From assembly GCF_001457035.1 (NCBI RefSeq), contig NZ_KQ758620.1, positions 347,598 through 411,597 on the forward strand: a stretch of 64,000 nt of DNA, in the 5' to 3' direction. Under the pieces are notes generated by a model, which was given only the letters and a program-made list of their open reading frames with translations, was not told where the DNA came from and searched no databases. Position 1 is the stretch's first letter, and each line of letters begins with the position of its first letter. Below, piece after piece: positions 25,120-33,316 of the stretch. Position numbers and translations under genes: made by a program. This DNA comes from Fictibacillus enclensis (GTDB taxonomy: Bacteria > Bacillota > Bacilli > Bacillales > Fictibacillaceae).

Positions 25120-26553
25120 TTAACGATTTTTCAATTCTTCAGCGATCAATTTGTTAACCAATGGAGGATTTGCCTTCCCTTTGGTCTCTTTCATGACCTG
25201 GCCAACGAGGAATCCGATGGCTTTGTCTTTTCCGTTCTTAAAGTCCTCGATGGACTGCGGATTGCGGTCAAGAACAGCCACTACAAACTCGCGGATTGCG
25301 CCTTCATCCGAAATCTGGACAAGGCCTTTCTCTTTAACGATCGTTTCCGGATCGCCGCCATTTTCGATCATTTCCTTGAAGACTTTCTTGGCGATCTTGG
25401 AAGAGATCGTGCCGTCTTCAATGAGCTTGATCATTTTCGCCAGGTTAACTGGCGTTAATGGCGTTTCATCGATTTCTCTGGAGGCATTGTTCAAGTAGGC
25501 GCTCACTTCACCCATCAGCCAGTTGGAAAGCATTTTCGGATCGGCTTCCTCCTGAATACCTTTTTCAAAGAAATCAGCCATCTTGATGGATGCCGTCAGC
25601 ACGCCTGCATCATAAGCCGGAAGCCCGAACTCAGAAACATAGCGTTCTTTACGCGCATCCGGAAGCTCTGGAATCTCGGCGCGCACACGCTCAATCCACT
25701 CTTCAGACACACTGAGCTGCACAAGGTCCGGATCCGGAAAGTAGCGGTAATCATCGGAACCCTCTTTTACACGCATCAAAATGGTCTTATTCGTTTTCTC
25801 ATCAAAACGGCGAGTTTCCTGAAGAATTTCGCCACCGTTCAGAATTTCCTCCTCCTGGCGCTTTTCCTCATATTCCAGTCCTTTTTGCACAAAAGCAAAC
25901 GAGTTCAGGTTCTTCAGCTCGGTTTTCGTACCAAATTCCTTCTGACCGACAGGACGGATGGAGATATTGGCGTCACAGCGCAAGGACCCCTCTTCCATCT
26001 TACAGTCAGAAACCCCGGTGTATTGAATGATGGCTTTTAATTTTTCCAAATAGGCATACGCTTCTTCCGGTGTGCGAATGTCCGGCTCGGAAACGATCTC
26101 CATAAGCGGTGTGCCCTGACGGTTCAAGTCTACAAGAGAAGATCCGTCTGCCGCATGAGTCAATTTCCCTGCATCCTCTTCCAAATGAAGGCGCGTGATG
26201 CCAATTTTTTTCTTTTCGCCGTTTACTTCGATTTCAATCCAGCCGTGCTCACCGATCGGCTTGTCCAGCTGGGAAATCTGGTAAGCTTTCGGGTTGTCGG
26301 GGTAAAAGTAGTTTTTACGGTCGAAATATTGTTCGCGGTTGATTTCACAGTTCAACGCCATCGCCGCACGCATGGAAAATTCCACGGCCTGCTTGTTCAA
26401 TACCGGCAGAACCCCGGGATGTCCAAGACAGATCGGGCATGTATGGCTGTTGGGCGGTGCTCCAAAGTCGGTGGAGCAGCCGCAGAATATTTTAGAATTG
26501 GTTTTCAGTTCAACGTGGACTTCTAATCCAATGATCGTTTCAAAATTGCTCAT
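25120..26553 (-). CDS. gatB: Asp-tRNA(Asn)/Glu-tRNA(Gln) amidotransferase subunit B
   Basis: The 477-residue GatB begins [20 protein letters not shown] and ends in the helical YqeY-like domain (VNKLIAEEL). GatB phosphorylates and binds the mischarged tRNA and accepts ammonia from GatA, so that Gln-tRNA (and Asn-tRNA) are made without GlnRS. It is the last gene of gatC-gatA-gatB. CSTDFG and CPICLGHPG give the paired Cys zinc-binding site. A ribosome site, GGAGGTG, precedes the ATG at 26553. Confidence 0.97.
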   Translation of the reverse strand: MSNFETIIGLEVHVELKTNSKIFCGCSTDFGAPPNSHTCPICLGHPGVLPVLNKQAVEFSMRAAMALNCEINREQYFDRKNYFYPDNPKAYQISQLDKPIGEHGWIEIEVNGEKKKIGITRLHLEEDAGKLTHAADGSSLVDLNRQGTPLMEIVSEPDIRTPEEAYAYLEKLKAIIQYTGVSDCKMEEGSLRCDANISIRPVGQKEFGTKTELKNLNSFAFVQKGLEYEEKRQEEEILNGGEILQETRRFDEKTNKTILMRVKEGSDDYRYFPDPDLVQLSVSEEWIERVRAEIPELPDARKERYVSEFGLPAYDAGVLTASIKMADFFEKGIQEEADPKMLSNWLMGEVSAYLNNASREIDETPLTPVNLAKMIKLIEDGTISSKIAKKVFKEMIENGGDPETIVKEKGLVQISDEGAIREFVVAVLDRNPQSIEDFKNGKDKAIGFLVGQVMKETKGKANPPLVNKLIAEELKNR

Positions 26554-26564
26554 CCCTGCACCTC

Positions 26565-28022
26565 CTACAATTGCGGTTTCGCTTTATGGTGTTCCGTTGC
26601 CTGTTCATAGACCGAAGCGACACGGTAAATCGTGCGTTCGTCAAAGTGTTTTCCGATGATCTGTAATCCGACCGGCAGACCGTTCGAGAAGCCGCACGGA
26701 ACGGAAATGGCTGGCACACCCGCTAGGTTAACAGGAATGGTTAGAATATCGTTGGCATACATCGTTAACGGATCATCCGTCTTTTCACCGATTTTAAACG
26801 CAGTCGTCGGTGTGGTCGGCCCGATGATCACATCAAAGTCATTAAACACTTGTTCAAAATCGTTCTTGATCAGCGTGCGGACTTTTTGCGCTTTTTTATA
26901 ATACGCATCATAGTAGCCCGAGCTGAGCGCGAATGTTCCGAGCATGATACGGCGCTTCACTTCATCCCCAAAGCCTTCGCTTCTGGAGTTTTTATAAAGC
27001 TCAAGAAGATTTTCCGCATTGTCTGAGCGAACGCCGTAACGAACGCCGTCAAAACGTGAAAGGTTGGCAGATGCTTCAGATGAAGACAACAGATAGTACG
27101 TTGCCAATGCATACTTGGAATGCGGAAGAGATACTTCCTCCCATGTTGCACCCTGTGCTTCAAGCACCTTCAAGGCTTCAATCACTTTTTCTTTTACCTC
27201 AGGATTCACGCCTTCTGCCAAATACTCCTTAGGCACCGCTATACGCAGTCCTTTGATGTCCCCTGTCAATGAAGACAGATAATCAGGAACGTCAACGTTC
27301 GCTGAAGTGGAATCCATCGGGTCATGGCCGGCAATCGCTTGTAAAAGATAAGCGTTATCTTCGACTGTGCGAGTAATCGGTCCAATCTGGTCAAGAGAAG
27401 ACGCGAATGCGATCAAGCCAAAGCGGGAAACAAGTCCGTACGTTGGCTTCAGGCCAACCACACCACAGTACGCCGCAGGCTGGCGAATGGATCCGCCGGT
27501 ATCAGAACCTAAAGAAAACAGCACTTCGCTCGCTGCTACAGATGCCGCTGAGCCACCGCTGGATCCTCCGGGAACATAATCTGTGTTCCAAGGGTTTTTA
27601 GTCACATGAAATCCTGAGTTTTCATTGGAAGAACCCATCGCAAACTCATCCATGTTCAGTTTTCCGATCGTGACCGCCCCTGCTTTATACAGACGGTTAG
27701 CGACCGTTGCGTCATAAATAGGGTTGAAGTTATCTAGGATCTTGCTTCCGCTGGTGGTACGGAGTCCTTTTGTGGAAATGTTATCTTTCAAGGCAATCGG
27801 AAGTCCTGCCAGGGTCCGCTCTCCGGGATACCCTGCAAGCACATCGTCCAGCTCTTTCGCCATACGGCGTGCTTGTTCCTCATTCAGGCTAAGGAACGCC
27901 TGGACTTTGCCTTCCACCTGTGAAATTCGGTCATACGATGCATCAACCAGGTCCGTCACATTGATTTCTTTCTTATGTAACAGGTCGTGCAGTTCTGAGA
28001 CTTTCTTCTCTAATAATGACAT
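26565..28022 (-). CDS. gatA: Aspartyl/glutamyl-tRNA amidotransferase subunit A
   Basis: The 485-residue amidase-signature enzyme has the Ser-cisSer-Lys triad: IALKDNIS (Lys near 79) and [15 protein letters not shown] with [16 protein letters not shown] (catalytic Ser near 177). It frees ammonia from glutamine and channels it to GatB. It is 15 bp after gatC and 11 bp before gatB; the three genes form one operon. Confidence 0.97.
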   Translation of the reverse strand: MSLLEKKVSELHDLLHKKEINVTDLVDASYDRISQVEGKVQAFLSLNEEQARRMAKELDDVLAGYPGERTLAGLPIALKDNISTKGLRTTSGSKILDNFNPIYDATVANRLYKAGAVTIGKLNMDEFAMGSSNENSGFHVTKNPWNTDYVPGGSSGGSAASVAASEVLFSLGSDTGGSIRQPAAYCGVVGLKPTYGLVSRFGLIAFASSLDQIGPITRTVEDNAYLLQAIAGHDPMDSTSANVDVPDYLSSLTGDIKGLRIAVPKEYLAEGVNPEVKEKVIEALKVLEAQGATWEEVSLPHSKYALATYYLLSSSEASANLSRFDGVRYGVRSDNAENLLELYKNSRSEGFGDEVKRRIMLGTFALSSGYYDAYYKKAQKVRTLIKNDFEQVFNDFDVIIGPTTPTTAFKIGEKTDDPLTMYANDILTIPVNLAGVPAISVPCGFSNGLPVGLQIIGKHFDERTIYRVASVYEQATEHHKAKPQL

Positions 28023-28037
28023 GTGCTGCCTCCTACT

Positions 28038-28325
28038 CTAAAACGTCTTCGGTACTTTAAACTGTCCATCGCGCTCGTCAGGAGCATTTTTTAATGCTTC
28101 TTCACGTGGTACGGATTCTCTTGCCTGATCGTCGCGCAGCACATTTTTCAGCTCCAGCACGTGGGTTGTTGGTTCGATATTTTCTGTATCCAGTTCATTC
28201 AATTGCTCGGCAAAACCGATAATCGCATCCAGCTGTTCCGTGAACATGTCCACTTCCTCTTCACTCAGTGAAAGGCGAGCCAGATTCGCCACGTGTTTTA
28301 CCTCATCTTTTGAAATTTGAGACAA
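28038..28325 (-). CDS. gatC: Aspartyl/glutamyl-tRNA amidotransferase subunit C
   Basis: From a TTG at 28325 (GGAGG eight bases ahead) the 95-residue protein starts [19 protein letters not shown], the normal GatC beginning, and closes with [13 protein letters not shown]. GatC wraps GatA and GatB and stabilises the complex. The frame extends upstream to 28397, but that extension does not align with the family and lies over the ribosome site. Confidence 0.92.
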   Translation of the reverse strand: MSQISKDEVKHVANLARLSLSEEEVDMFTEQLDAIIGFAEQLNELDTENIEPTTHVLELKNVLRDDQARESVPREEALKNAPDERDGQFKVPKTF

Positions 28326-28422
28326 GCTTGCCACCTCCATAACAGTACGTTTCACAATATATTGATGATACCAAACATCAAGGCCCATGAGCAACAAAGC
28401 GGGGTTTTTTTTACGTTAAAGC

Positions 28423-28450
28423 AAAAAAGACCGACAAATCTGCCGGTCTT
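28423..28450 (-). terminator. Intrinsic terminator
   Basis: AAGACCGG / TCGGTCTTTTTT stem on the minus strand ends the DUF3905-like gene and separates it from gatC. Confidence 0.8.
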
Positions 28451-28456
28451 CTGCTC

Positions 28457-28810
28457 TTAATCCTTCCTGTAGCTCGTATCTTTAGTCGGATGCGTAAAAG
28501 GAACCCCCTTGGGCTTGATCTTCTTTTCGATTAATTCCCGGTTTTCTTCCGTGTTCCAGCCAATGTCATTTGTGGGATGCACCCACTGTTCTCCAGCCAT
28601 AATGCTTGGGTCAGAGTCCTCGCTCCAATTATTGAGCGGCGAGTTTTCCGAGTTGTACAGGCTATCTCCGATCACCACGCCATAATCGTTTACAAAAGGA
28701 GCCTCCATTTTCATACCAGAGCCTTTAAAAGAGGGAGAGTTGGCTTGATGGGGCAGGGTTTCATCGAGAATGGGGGAATCCAGCTTCTCTTCTTTCTTCT
28801 TATCCGGCAT
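28457..28810 (-). CDS. DUF3905-like small acidic protein
   Basis: From ATG 28810 (GGAGG ahead) the protein of 117 residues is hydrophilic and rich in Asn/Glu. FKGSGMKMEAPFVNDYG (about 27-44), GEQWVHPTNDIGWNTEENRELIEK (about 72-95) and HPTKDTSYRKD at the end look like the DUF3905 family of Bacillus. Function unknown; a spore or stress role is only guessed from distribution. It is monocistronic with its own terminator. Confidence 0.7.
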   Translation of the reverse strand: MPDKKKEEKLDSPILDETLPHQANSPSFKGSGMKMEAPFVNDYGVVIGDSLYNSENSPLNNWSEDSDPSIMAGEQWVHPTNDIGWNTEENRELIEKKIKPKGVPFTHPTKDTSYRKD

Positions 28811-28890
28811 TTGCACGTCCTCCAATCGCAAAAAACGTTTACTCCTAATTTCTCCATATCATCATTTTTTATGTTGCTTTACTTCCGAAA

Positions 28891-28920
28891 AAATACCCTC
28901 CACCGATGCATGGAGGGTCT
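28891..28920 (-). terminator. Terminator of the 35-residue gene
   Basis: ACCCTCCA / TGGAGGGT stem followed by TTTTTT on the minus strand; it abuts the stop codon. Confidence 0.85.
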
Positions 28921-29026
28921 ACCGTTGTTCATTTTTGAATGCAAAAAGTTCTGGCGGCTGAAGCATTTGATTGAACTGTTCAGAGCTTACGTGCCATGGG
29001 AGCTGGGGACCAGGCGGCTGGCTCAT
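28919..29026 (-). CDS. Small hypothetical protein (35 residues)
   Basis: A short frame with an excellent ribosome site (GGGAGG, 7 bases before ATG) encodes MSQPPGPQLPWHVSSEQFNQ and ends FKNEQR. It is hydrophilic, Pro- and Gln-rich, with no signal or membrane segment, and is followed at once by an intrinsic terminator. I do not recognise a family. The close fit of ribosome site and terminator makes a real small gene likely. Confidence 0.65.
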   Translation of the reverse strand: MSQPPGPQLPWHVSSEQFNQMLQPPELFAFKNEQR

Positions 29027-29170
29027 GGCAACTCCTCCCTTAACTTCGTTTTCCACTTTTCAATGTATTAAGGAGTGTTGTTTTATATTTCAGCGAGCGT
29101 CACTACAATTAAAAAATCAATGTCTTGGAATAGGGTACAAACCATTTGAATAAAATGTTTTAAAAGATAC

Positions 29171-29199
29171 TTTACAAAAGTAAGAGTTCATTATATAAT
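29171..29199 (+). promoter_or_regulatory. Sigma-A-type promoter of the DoxX gene
   Basis: TTTACA (29171-29176) and TATAAT (29194-29199) are separated by exactly 17 bp, about 50 bp upstream of the DoxX start. Confidence 0.75.
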
Positions 29200-29251
29200 A
29201 CTAACATAAAGTAAGTAATTAACTAATTTTATATAAGGGGTGTTGAACAGT

Positions 29252-29650
29252 ATGTTAGATTTAGGTCTTCTTATTATTCGTATTGTTGTAGGTCTGTTGT
29301 TCGTCGGCCACGGCGCGCAAAAGTTGTTTGGGTGGTTCGGTGGCCACGGTTTGAAAGGAACAGCCGGCTGGCTCGAGTCCATTGGCGTTAAACCTGGCTA
29401 CACTATGGCCGTGTTTGCAGCACTTGCAGAGTTCGGCGGTGGCTTGTTGTTCGCAGCAGGACTTGTGACATGGCTTGGAGCTGCAGCGATTATTGTTACC
29501 ATGCTGATGGCCATTGTGAAAGTTCACGGTGCTAACGGCTTATGGTCTACTGCTGGCGGTTATGAGTATAACCTCGTTTTGATCGCAGTCGCACTTGGTG
29601 TGGCATTTACAGGCGCAGGCGCGTACTCTCTTGATGCACTTTGGTTCTAA
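29252..29650 (+). CDS. DoxX-family membrane protein
   Basis: From ATG 29252 (AAGGGGTG ahead) the 132-residue protein has four transmembrane helices. VGLLFVGHGAQKLFGWFGG near 13-31 and AALAEFGGGLLFAAGLVTWLGA near 60-80 fit DoxX. DoxX proteins are quinone-linked or detoxification membrane proteins (for example partners of thiosulfate:quinone oxidoreductase). The gene is monocistronic with its own promoter and terminator. An in-frame GTG/TTG lies slightly upstream but too close to the ribosome site. Confidence 0.85.
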   Translation: MLDLGLLIIRIVVGLLFVGHGAQKLFGWFGGHGLKGTAGWLESIGVKPGYTMAVFAALAEFGGGLLFAAGLVTWLGAAAIIVTMLMAIVKVHGANGLWSTAGGYEYNLVLIAVALGVAFTGAGAYSLDALWF

Positions 29651-29662
29651 TCCAATACACAA

Positions 29663-29702
29663 GAAAACAGGCAGGAACTTAGGTTCCTGCCTGTTTTTTT
29701 TA
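29663..29702. terminator. Bidirectional intrinsic terminator
   Basis: AACAGGCAGGAA / TTCCTGCCTGTT stem with a T-run of eight, between the convergent DoxX and metallo-beta-lactamase genes. Confidence 0.9.
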
Positions 29703-30500
29703 TTGGTTTTCCTCAAGCAGTTCGATCGTGTGATAAAGAAGGGAATTCCCTCCCACATTTCCATGCCCCGGTACAACTGTTCTTGCTTTTGGATAGCGGT
29801 CAATCACCCGCTGCACAGAGGCCGGCCAGGCCTGTACATCCCCGTCAGCTGTGTTCCCAAGATCTTCAGCCTTCTGGTCTTTGATCAGACAGCCTCCGAC
29901 AAGCAGCTTATACTGAGGGAAATAAACCGTAATGTTGTCCTCAGTGTGTCCCTTTCCCGGATAGAACGTTTCCGCCTTCACATCACCAAACTTTAACTCC
30001 GTCAAAACGGGGTCGAGCAGCCGGTCCGGTCCTTCATATCCATTTTGCATACCGAGTGTCGCTGTCATCTCCGTGGTATATACACGAATTCCTCTATCTT
30101 TCAGCGTTTTGATCCCGCCCATCCGGTCGGAATGCCAATGGGTGATGATCGCATTCTTAATCGGTTTTTTAAAATGCTGATCAATGACATCCAGCAGTTC
30201 ATCAGTCTTCGGATCATCCCATGAGGAATCGACAAGCAAAAGCCCTTTTGACGTTTCCACTAGAAGACCGTTGGAAGGGACCGCCACTCCTTTAAACTCT
30301 CCTATGGTTGTATGTACCCATACATGGGGCTTGATCTGAGTGAGGGTCACTGTCCCGCTTTCATTTGTGATTGTATTTTGATGATGGCTAATCTCTGTTG
30401 TTGGCACTTGAGCATGAGCTCCGGTGACGAACGGTGCAGCCAGGAGTCCCGCTGCCATCATCCCACATACTAATGCTTTTCCCATTTTCTTTTTATCCAT
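29700..30500 (-). CDS. bla2: Subclass B1 metallo-beta-lactamase (BcII-like)
   Basis: From ATG 30500 (AAAGGTAGG ahead) the protein has 266 residues with a signal peptide (1-30, ending GAHAQ). All expected B1 zinc ligands are present: HWHSD (near 115-119), GKGHTEDN for the third His, VGGCLIKD for the Cys and VVPGHGNVGG for the last His. The overall sequence reads as a close relative of Bacillus cereus BcII, so it should hydrolyse beta-lactams including carbapenems in the extracytoplasmic space. Secretion and substrate range are inferred from family. Confidence 0.9.
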   Translation of the reverse strand: MDKKKMGKALVCGMMAAGLLAAPFVTGAHAQVPTTEISHHQNTITNESGTVTLTQIKPHVWVHTTIGEFKGVAVPSNGLLVETSKGLLLVDSSWDDPKTDELLDVIDQHFKKPIKNAIITHWHSDRMGGIKTLKDRGIRVYTTEMTATLGMQNGYEGPDRLLDPVLTELKFGDVKAETFYPGKGHTEDNITVYFPQYKLLVGGCLIKDQKAEDLGNTADGDVQAWPASVQRVIDRYPKARTVVPGHGNVGGNSLLYHTIELLEENQ

Positions 30501-30637
30501 GACCATCCTACCTTTCATTCCTTGAAATTTCCTGCTATGGTATTGATGGTATTCTTTCTCATTCTTATCATCAATGGAACAAGACTGACAATTCTCTAAT
30601 AACTATCAGAAAAATCAGATAAATGAAGGTGAAGGAA

Positions 30638-31333
30638 ATGGACGTTTTAGAAAAGCGCCATTTATTGATTGAACGGGGCCAGCCATATGAAAGTGAATTT
30701 ATTTATTTGAAACGCAAATTATCGATTGGACGATTTGGGGCAAGTCCTGCTCCCGGGATTGCTTTTCATATCCCGCTCGTCTCCAGACAGCATTGTGTCA
30801 TCGACTGTGACACCTCTGCGCCCCAATTGATGGACCTTGGAAGCAAGCATGGGACGTGTCTGAACGGCATTCCGCTCGTTCCAAATAAAAACTATTCGTT
30901 GAATCATGGGGACCAGATCACGCTCGTCAATGGCATGATTTCCATGAAGTATATGGTAACCAACTCGTTTGAGACGCTCGATTATGATCCTGTAACGCCG
31001 GTCAGCCGCCCATCTGCCAACTTTATTGAGGTATATGAGGTGCTGCAAAAGGTACGTTTGAGGGAAACTGACATTCATTTCTCCCATAAGGAGTTTCAGT
31101 GTTTTCAGCTCCTTTACGCTTCCCTTGGACAGTTTGTTTCAAAGGAAGAAATGAAACGGCACGTCTGGAATGAGCGGGCCTGGATCGATGGCCGTGTGCC
31201 TGATGTAGGATCAGATGAATTGAATTCCTTGATTTACCGGGTACGAAAAAAGCTGTCCCCCTGGCTTCAAATTGAATCGGTTCTCCGTAAAGGCTTTGTG
31301 ATGTCCGCTCTTGAAGCTGATAATAATCTGTAA
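30638..31333 (+). CDS. FHA domain fused to a winged-helix DNA-binding domain
   Basis: The protein has 231 residues from ATG 30638 (AAGGTG six bases ahead; an ATG at 30623 is the alternative). Residues about 25-105 form an FHA phosphothreonine-binding domain: KLSIGRFG, VSRQHCV and DLGSKHGTCLNG. Residues about 145-225 form an OmpR/PhoB-like winged helix: FSHKEFQCFQLLYASLGQFVSKEEM and DELNSLIYRVRKKL. There is no receiver domain, so activity is probably controlled by a Ser/Thr kinase partner. The gene is divergent from the beta-lactamase gene; whether it regulates it is unknown. Confidence 0.85.
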   Translation: MDVLEKRHLLIERGQPYESEFIYLKRKLSIGRFGASPAPGIAFHIPLVSRQHCVIDCDTSAPQLMDLGSKHGTCLNGIPLVPNKNYSLNHGDQITLVNGMISMKYMVTNSFETLDYDPVTPVSRPSANFIEVYEVLQKVRLRETDIHFSHKEFQCFQLLYASLGQFVSKEEMKRHVWNERAWIDGRVPDVGSDELNSLIYRVRKKLSPWLQIESVLRKGFVMSALEADNNL

Positions 31334-31337
31334 AGAA

Positions 31338-31360
31338 AGCCGCCGAGTTCCCGGACGGCT
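31338..31360 (+). other. Conserved hairpin leading repeat cassette C
   Basis: The stem AGCCG...CGGCT (minus-strand side followed by a T-rich tract) lies just after the FHA-gene stop and exactly 33 nt before the first 21-bp unit. A homologous hairpin of 24 bp lies at 41368-41391, also 33 nt before its array. It could terminate transcription of one strand. Confidence 0.6.
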
Positions 31361-31393
31361 CTCTGACATGGTGCAAGGTGAGGTGATCGGAGC

Positions 31394-31524
31394 TTACTCA
31401 CCGTTTTCCTGTGTTTACTCCCGGAAACATTCCGTTTACTCACGGTTTCGGGGACTTTACTCACGAAAATTGGGATGTTACTCACCATTTTTAAACAGTT
31501 ACTCACCAAACACATCATTTTCTC
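31394..31524 (+). repeat. 21-bp-period array C (six exact units plus tail)
   Basis: TTACTC begins at 31394, 31415, 31436, 31457, 31478 and 31499, always exactly 21 bp apart, and the last unit ends in the tail CAAACACATCATTTTC. Array D at 41425 has the same number of units, the same spacing and unit-by-unit related sequence. The plus frame gives Tyr-Ser heptads (VYSRKHS, LYSRKLG, YSPFLNSYSPNTSFS). It lies between the FHA gene and the rocA terminator. Confidence 0.82.
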
Positions 31525-31566
31525 AAAAAAAATCCCCCTTCGGCTAAAGCCAAAAGGGGGATTTTC
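31525..31566 (-). terminator. Terminator of rocA
   Basis: AATCCCCCTT / AAGGGGGATT stem with T-runs on the minus strand, immediately left of the rocA stop and abutting array C. Confidence 0.9.
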
Positions 31567-31570
31567 TGTT

Positions 31571-33118
31571 TTATAGCAACTCTGAAGTTGTTTTTGCCTG
31601 CATGTGAAGAAGAAGGTAGTCAGGACCGCCCGCTTTAGAGTCGGTACCGGACATGTTGAATCCGCCAAACGGCTGGTATCCAACGATCGCTCCTGTACAT
31701 CCGCGGTTGAAGTAAAGGTTTCCAACATGGAATTCTTCCTTCGCACGCTCGATGTGTTCACGGTTATTCGTAACAAGTGCACCTGTTAAGCCGTACTCTG
31801 TGTTGTTTGCGATTTCCATCATGTGGTCGAAGTCGCGCGCCTTGCAGAACGCCACAACCGGCCCGAAGATTTCTTCCTGCATTAAGCGTGCTTTTTCATC
31901 CACATCTGCCACAATCGTCGGCTGGATGAAGAAGCCTTTGGAGTCGTCGCCTTCTCCGCCTGTCACAACTTTTCCTTCTGTTCTTCCGATTTCGATGTAG
32001 CTCATGATTTTGTCAAAAGCAGCCTGGTCGATTACAGGGCCCATGTAGTTTCCGAAATCTTCAGGATTTCCTACGCGAAGGGACTTGGTAAGGGCAACCG
32101 CCTTTTCAAGCACTTCATCGTATACGTCCTGATGCACTACCGCACGGGATCCGGCAGAACATTTTTGTCCGGAGAAGCCAAACGCCGAGAATACTATTGC
32201 AGATGCCGCCATGTCTGTATCTACGTTGTTATCGATAACCATGGTGTCTTTTCCGCCCATTTCAGCGATTACACGCTTCAGCCAGATTTGACCAGGTTGT
32301 ACTTTTGCTGCGCGCTCATAAATGCGGCAGCCCACTTCACGGGAACCTGTGAAAGATACAAAACGAGTTTTCGGATGGTCAACAAGATAGTCTCCCACTT
32401 CAGCTCCGCTTCCAGGGATGAAGTTCAGGACACCCTCTGGAAGTCCGGCTTGCTCCATAACCTCTGCAAATTTCGCTGCCACAACCGGTGTGTTGTTTGC
32501 CGGCTTAAGAAGAACAGTGTTTCCTCCCACAATCGCAGCCACTGTAGTACCTGCCATGATTGCAAGCGGGAAGTTGAATGGAGAGATAACAATTCCCACA
32601 CCCAATGGGATGTAGTTGAACTGGTTGATCTCGCCTTCACGGCTTTTGACCGGTACGCCGTTTTTCAAAAGTTCCATTTGGCGCGCATAGAATTCAAGGA
32701 AGTCAATCGCTTCTGCCGTATCTGCATCTGCTTCCTTCCATGGCTTTCCGCCTTCTTTTACGAGATATGCCGAGAATTCATGCTTTCGGCGGCGCAAGAT
32801 GGCAGCCGCGCGGTAAAGAATGTTGGCACGTGATTCTGGAGACCACTTTTTCCATGTTTCAAAGGTGGAAACTGCGGTTTGCATGGCTTTTTCAGCCAAA
32901 TCTTTATTTGCTTTAGAAACCGTACCAATTACTTCTGTTTTATTGGCCGGATTGATAGAAACAATTTTTTCATCAGTCGTGATGCGCTCTCCGCCAATGA
33001 CAAGAGGATACTCTTTGCCTAGCTGGGAATTAACAAGATCTAAAGCTTCCTCAAAAGCTTTCTTGTTTTCTTTAACTGAAAAATCCGTAAATGGTTCGTG
33101 TTTGTATTCTCGAATCAT
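31571..33118 (-). CDS. rocA: L-glutamate gamma-semialdehyde (1-pyrroline-5-carboxylate) dehydrogenase
   Basis: From ATG 33118 (AGGAGGGG ahead) the protein has 515 residues, the length of B. subtilis RocA. It has YEHEPFTDF-like start ([13 protein letters not shown]), the NAD-binding GSREVGC, the catalytic Glu in [10 protein letters not shown] and the catalytic Cys in [11 protein letters not shown], and ends QAKTTSELL. It oxidises glutamate semialdehyde to glutamate, the second step of proline and arginine breakdown. No proline dehydrogenase lies beside it. Unusual position: it sits between camS and the gat region. Confidence 0.95.
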   Translation of the reverse strand: MIREYKHEPFTDFSVKENKKAFEEALDLVNSQLGKEYPLVIGGERITTDEKIVSINPANKTEVIGTVSKANKDLAEKAMQTAVSTFETWKKWSPESRANILYRAAAILRRRKHEFSAYLVKEGGKPWKEADADTAEAIDFLEFYARQMELLKNGVPVKSREGEINQFNYIPLGVGIVISPFNFPLAIMAGTTVAAIVGGNTVLLKPANNTPVVAAKFAEVMEQAGLPEGVLNFIPGSGAEVGDYLVDHPKTRFVSFTGSREVGCRIYERAAKVQPGQIWLKRVIAEMGGKDTMVIDNNVDTDMAASAIVFSAFGFSGQKCSAGSRAVVHQDVYDEVLEKAVALTKSLRVGNPEDFGNYMGPVIDQAAFDKIMSYIEIGRTEGKVVTGGEGDDSKGFFIQPTIVADVDEKARLMQEEIFGPVVAFCKARDFDHMMEIANNTEYGLTGALVTNNREHIERAKEEFHVGNLYFNRGCTGAIVGYQPFGGFNMSGTDSKAGGPDYLLLHMQAKTTSELL

Positions 33119-33230
33119 TTTGTCCCCTCCTATGCCCTTAAGCGTTTTCATTATGCAACATGTCTATTCTACCCTAAACTCGTGCCACAGTTCAAACTAT
33201 GGAAAATAGTCGGAATTATTTGAAATAAAT

Positions 33231-33258
33231 AAAAAACCCTTTGTTTGCAAGGGTTTTC
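33231..33258 (-). terminator. Second terminator between camS and rocA
   Basis: AAAACCCTT / AAGGGTTTT with loop TGTTTGC and a T-run on the minus strand. It is preceded in that direction by another terminator (33276-33311), so this interval has two in tandem. Confidence 0.75.
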
Positions 33259-33275
33259 ATAAGTATGCAAATAGA

Positions 33276-33311
33276 AGAAGACAGACCCTTGAAGGTTCAA
33301 AGGTCTGTCTC
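33276..33311 (-). terminator. Terminator of camS
   Basis: AGACAGACC / GGTCTGTCT stem 6 bp after the camS stop. Confidence 0.85.
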
Positions 33312-33316
33312 ATTAA

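Noticed and set aside
30638..31333. Two-component response regulator
   Set aside because: The N-terminal domain is FHA, not a receiver; no phosphorylatable Asp region is seen.
31394..31524. CRISPR array at the 21-bp repeats (also 6839, 24969, 41425, 63710)
   Set aside because: The whole period is 21 bp, with only 6-8 conserved bases and no cas genes anywhere in the window; a CRISPR needs repeats near 24-40 bp with spacers of similar length.
31267..31782. Long minus-strand frame with repeated VSK heptads (also 41202-41582)
   Set aside because: It crosses the 21-bp array and runs into rocA on the opposite reading. Any 21-bp array leaves a frame open, so openness is not evidence; the plus frame is the one with synonymous changes.
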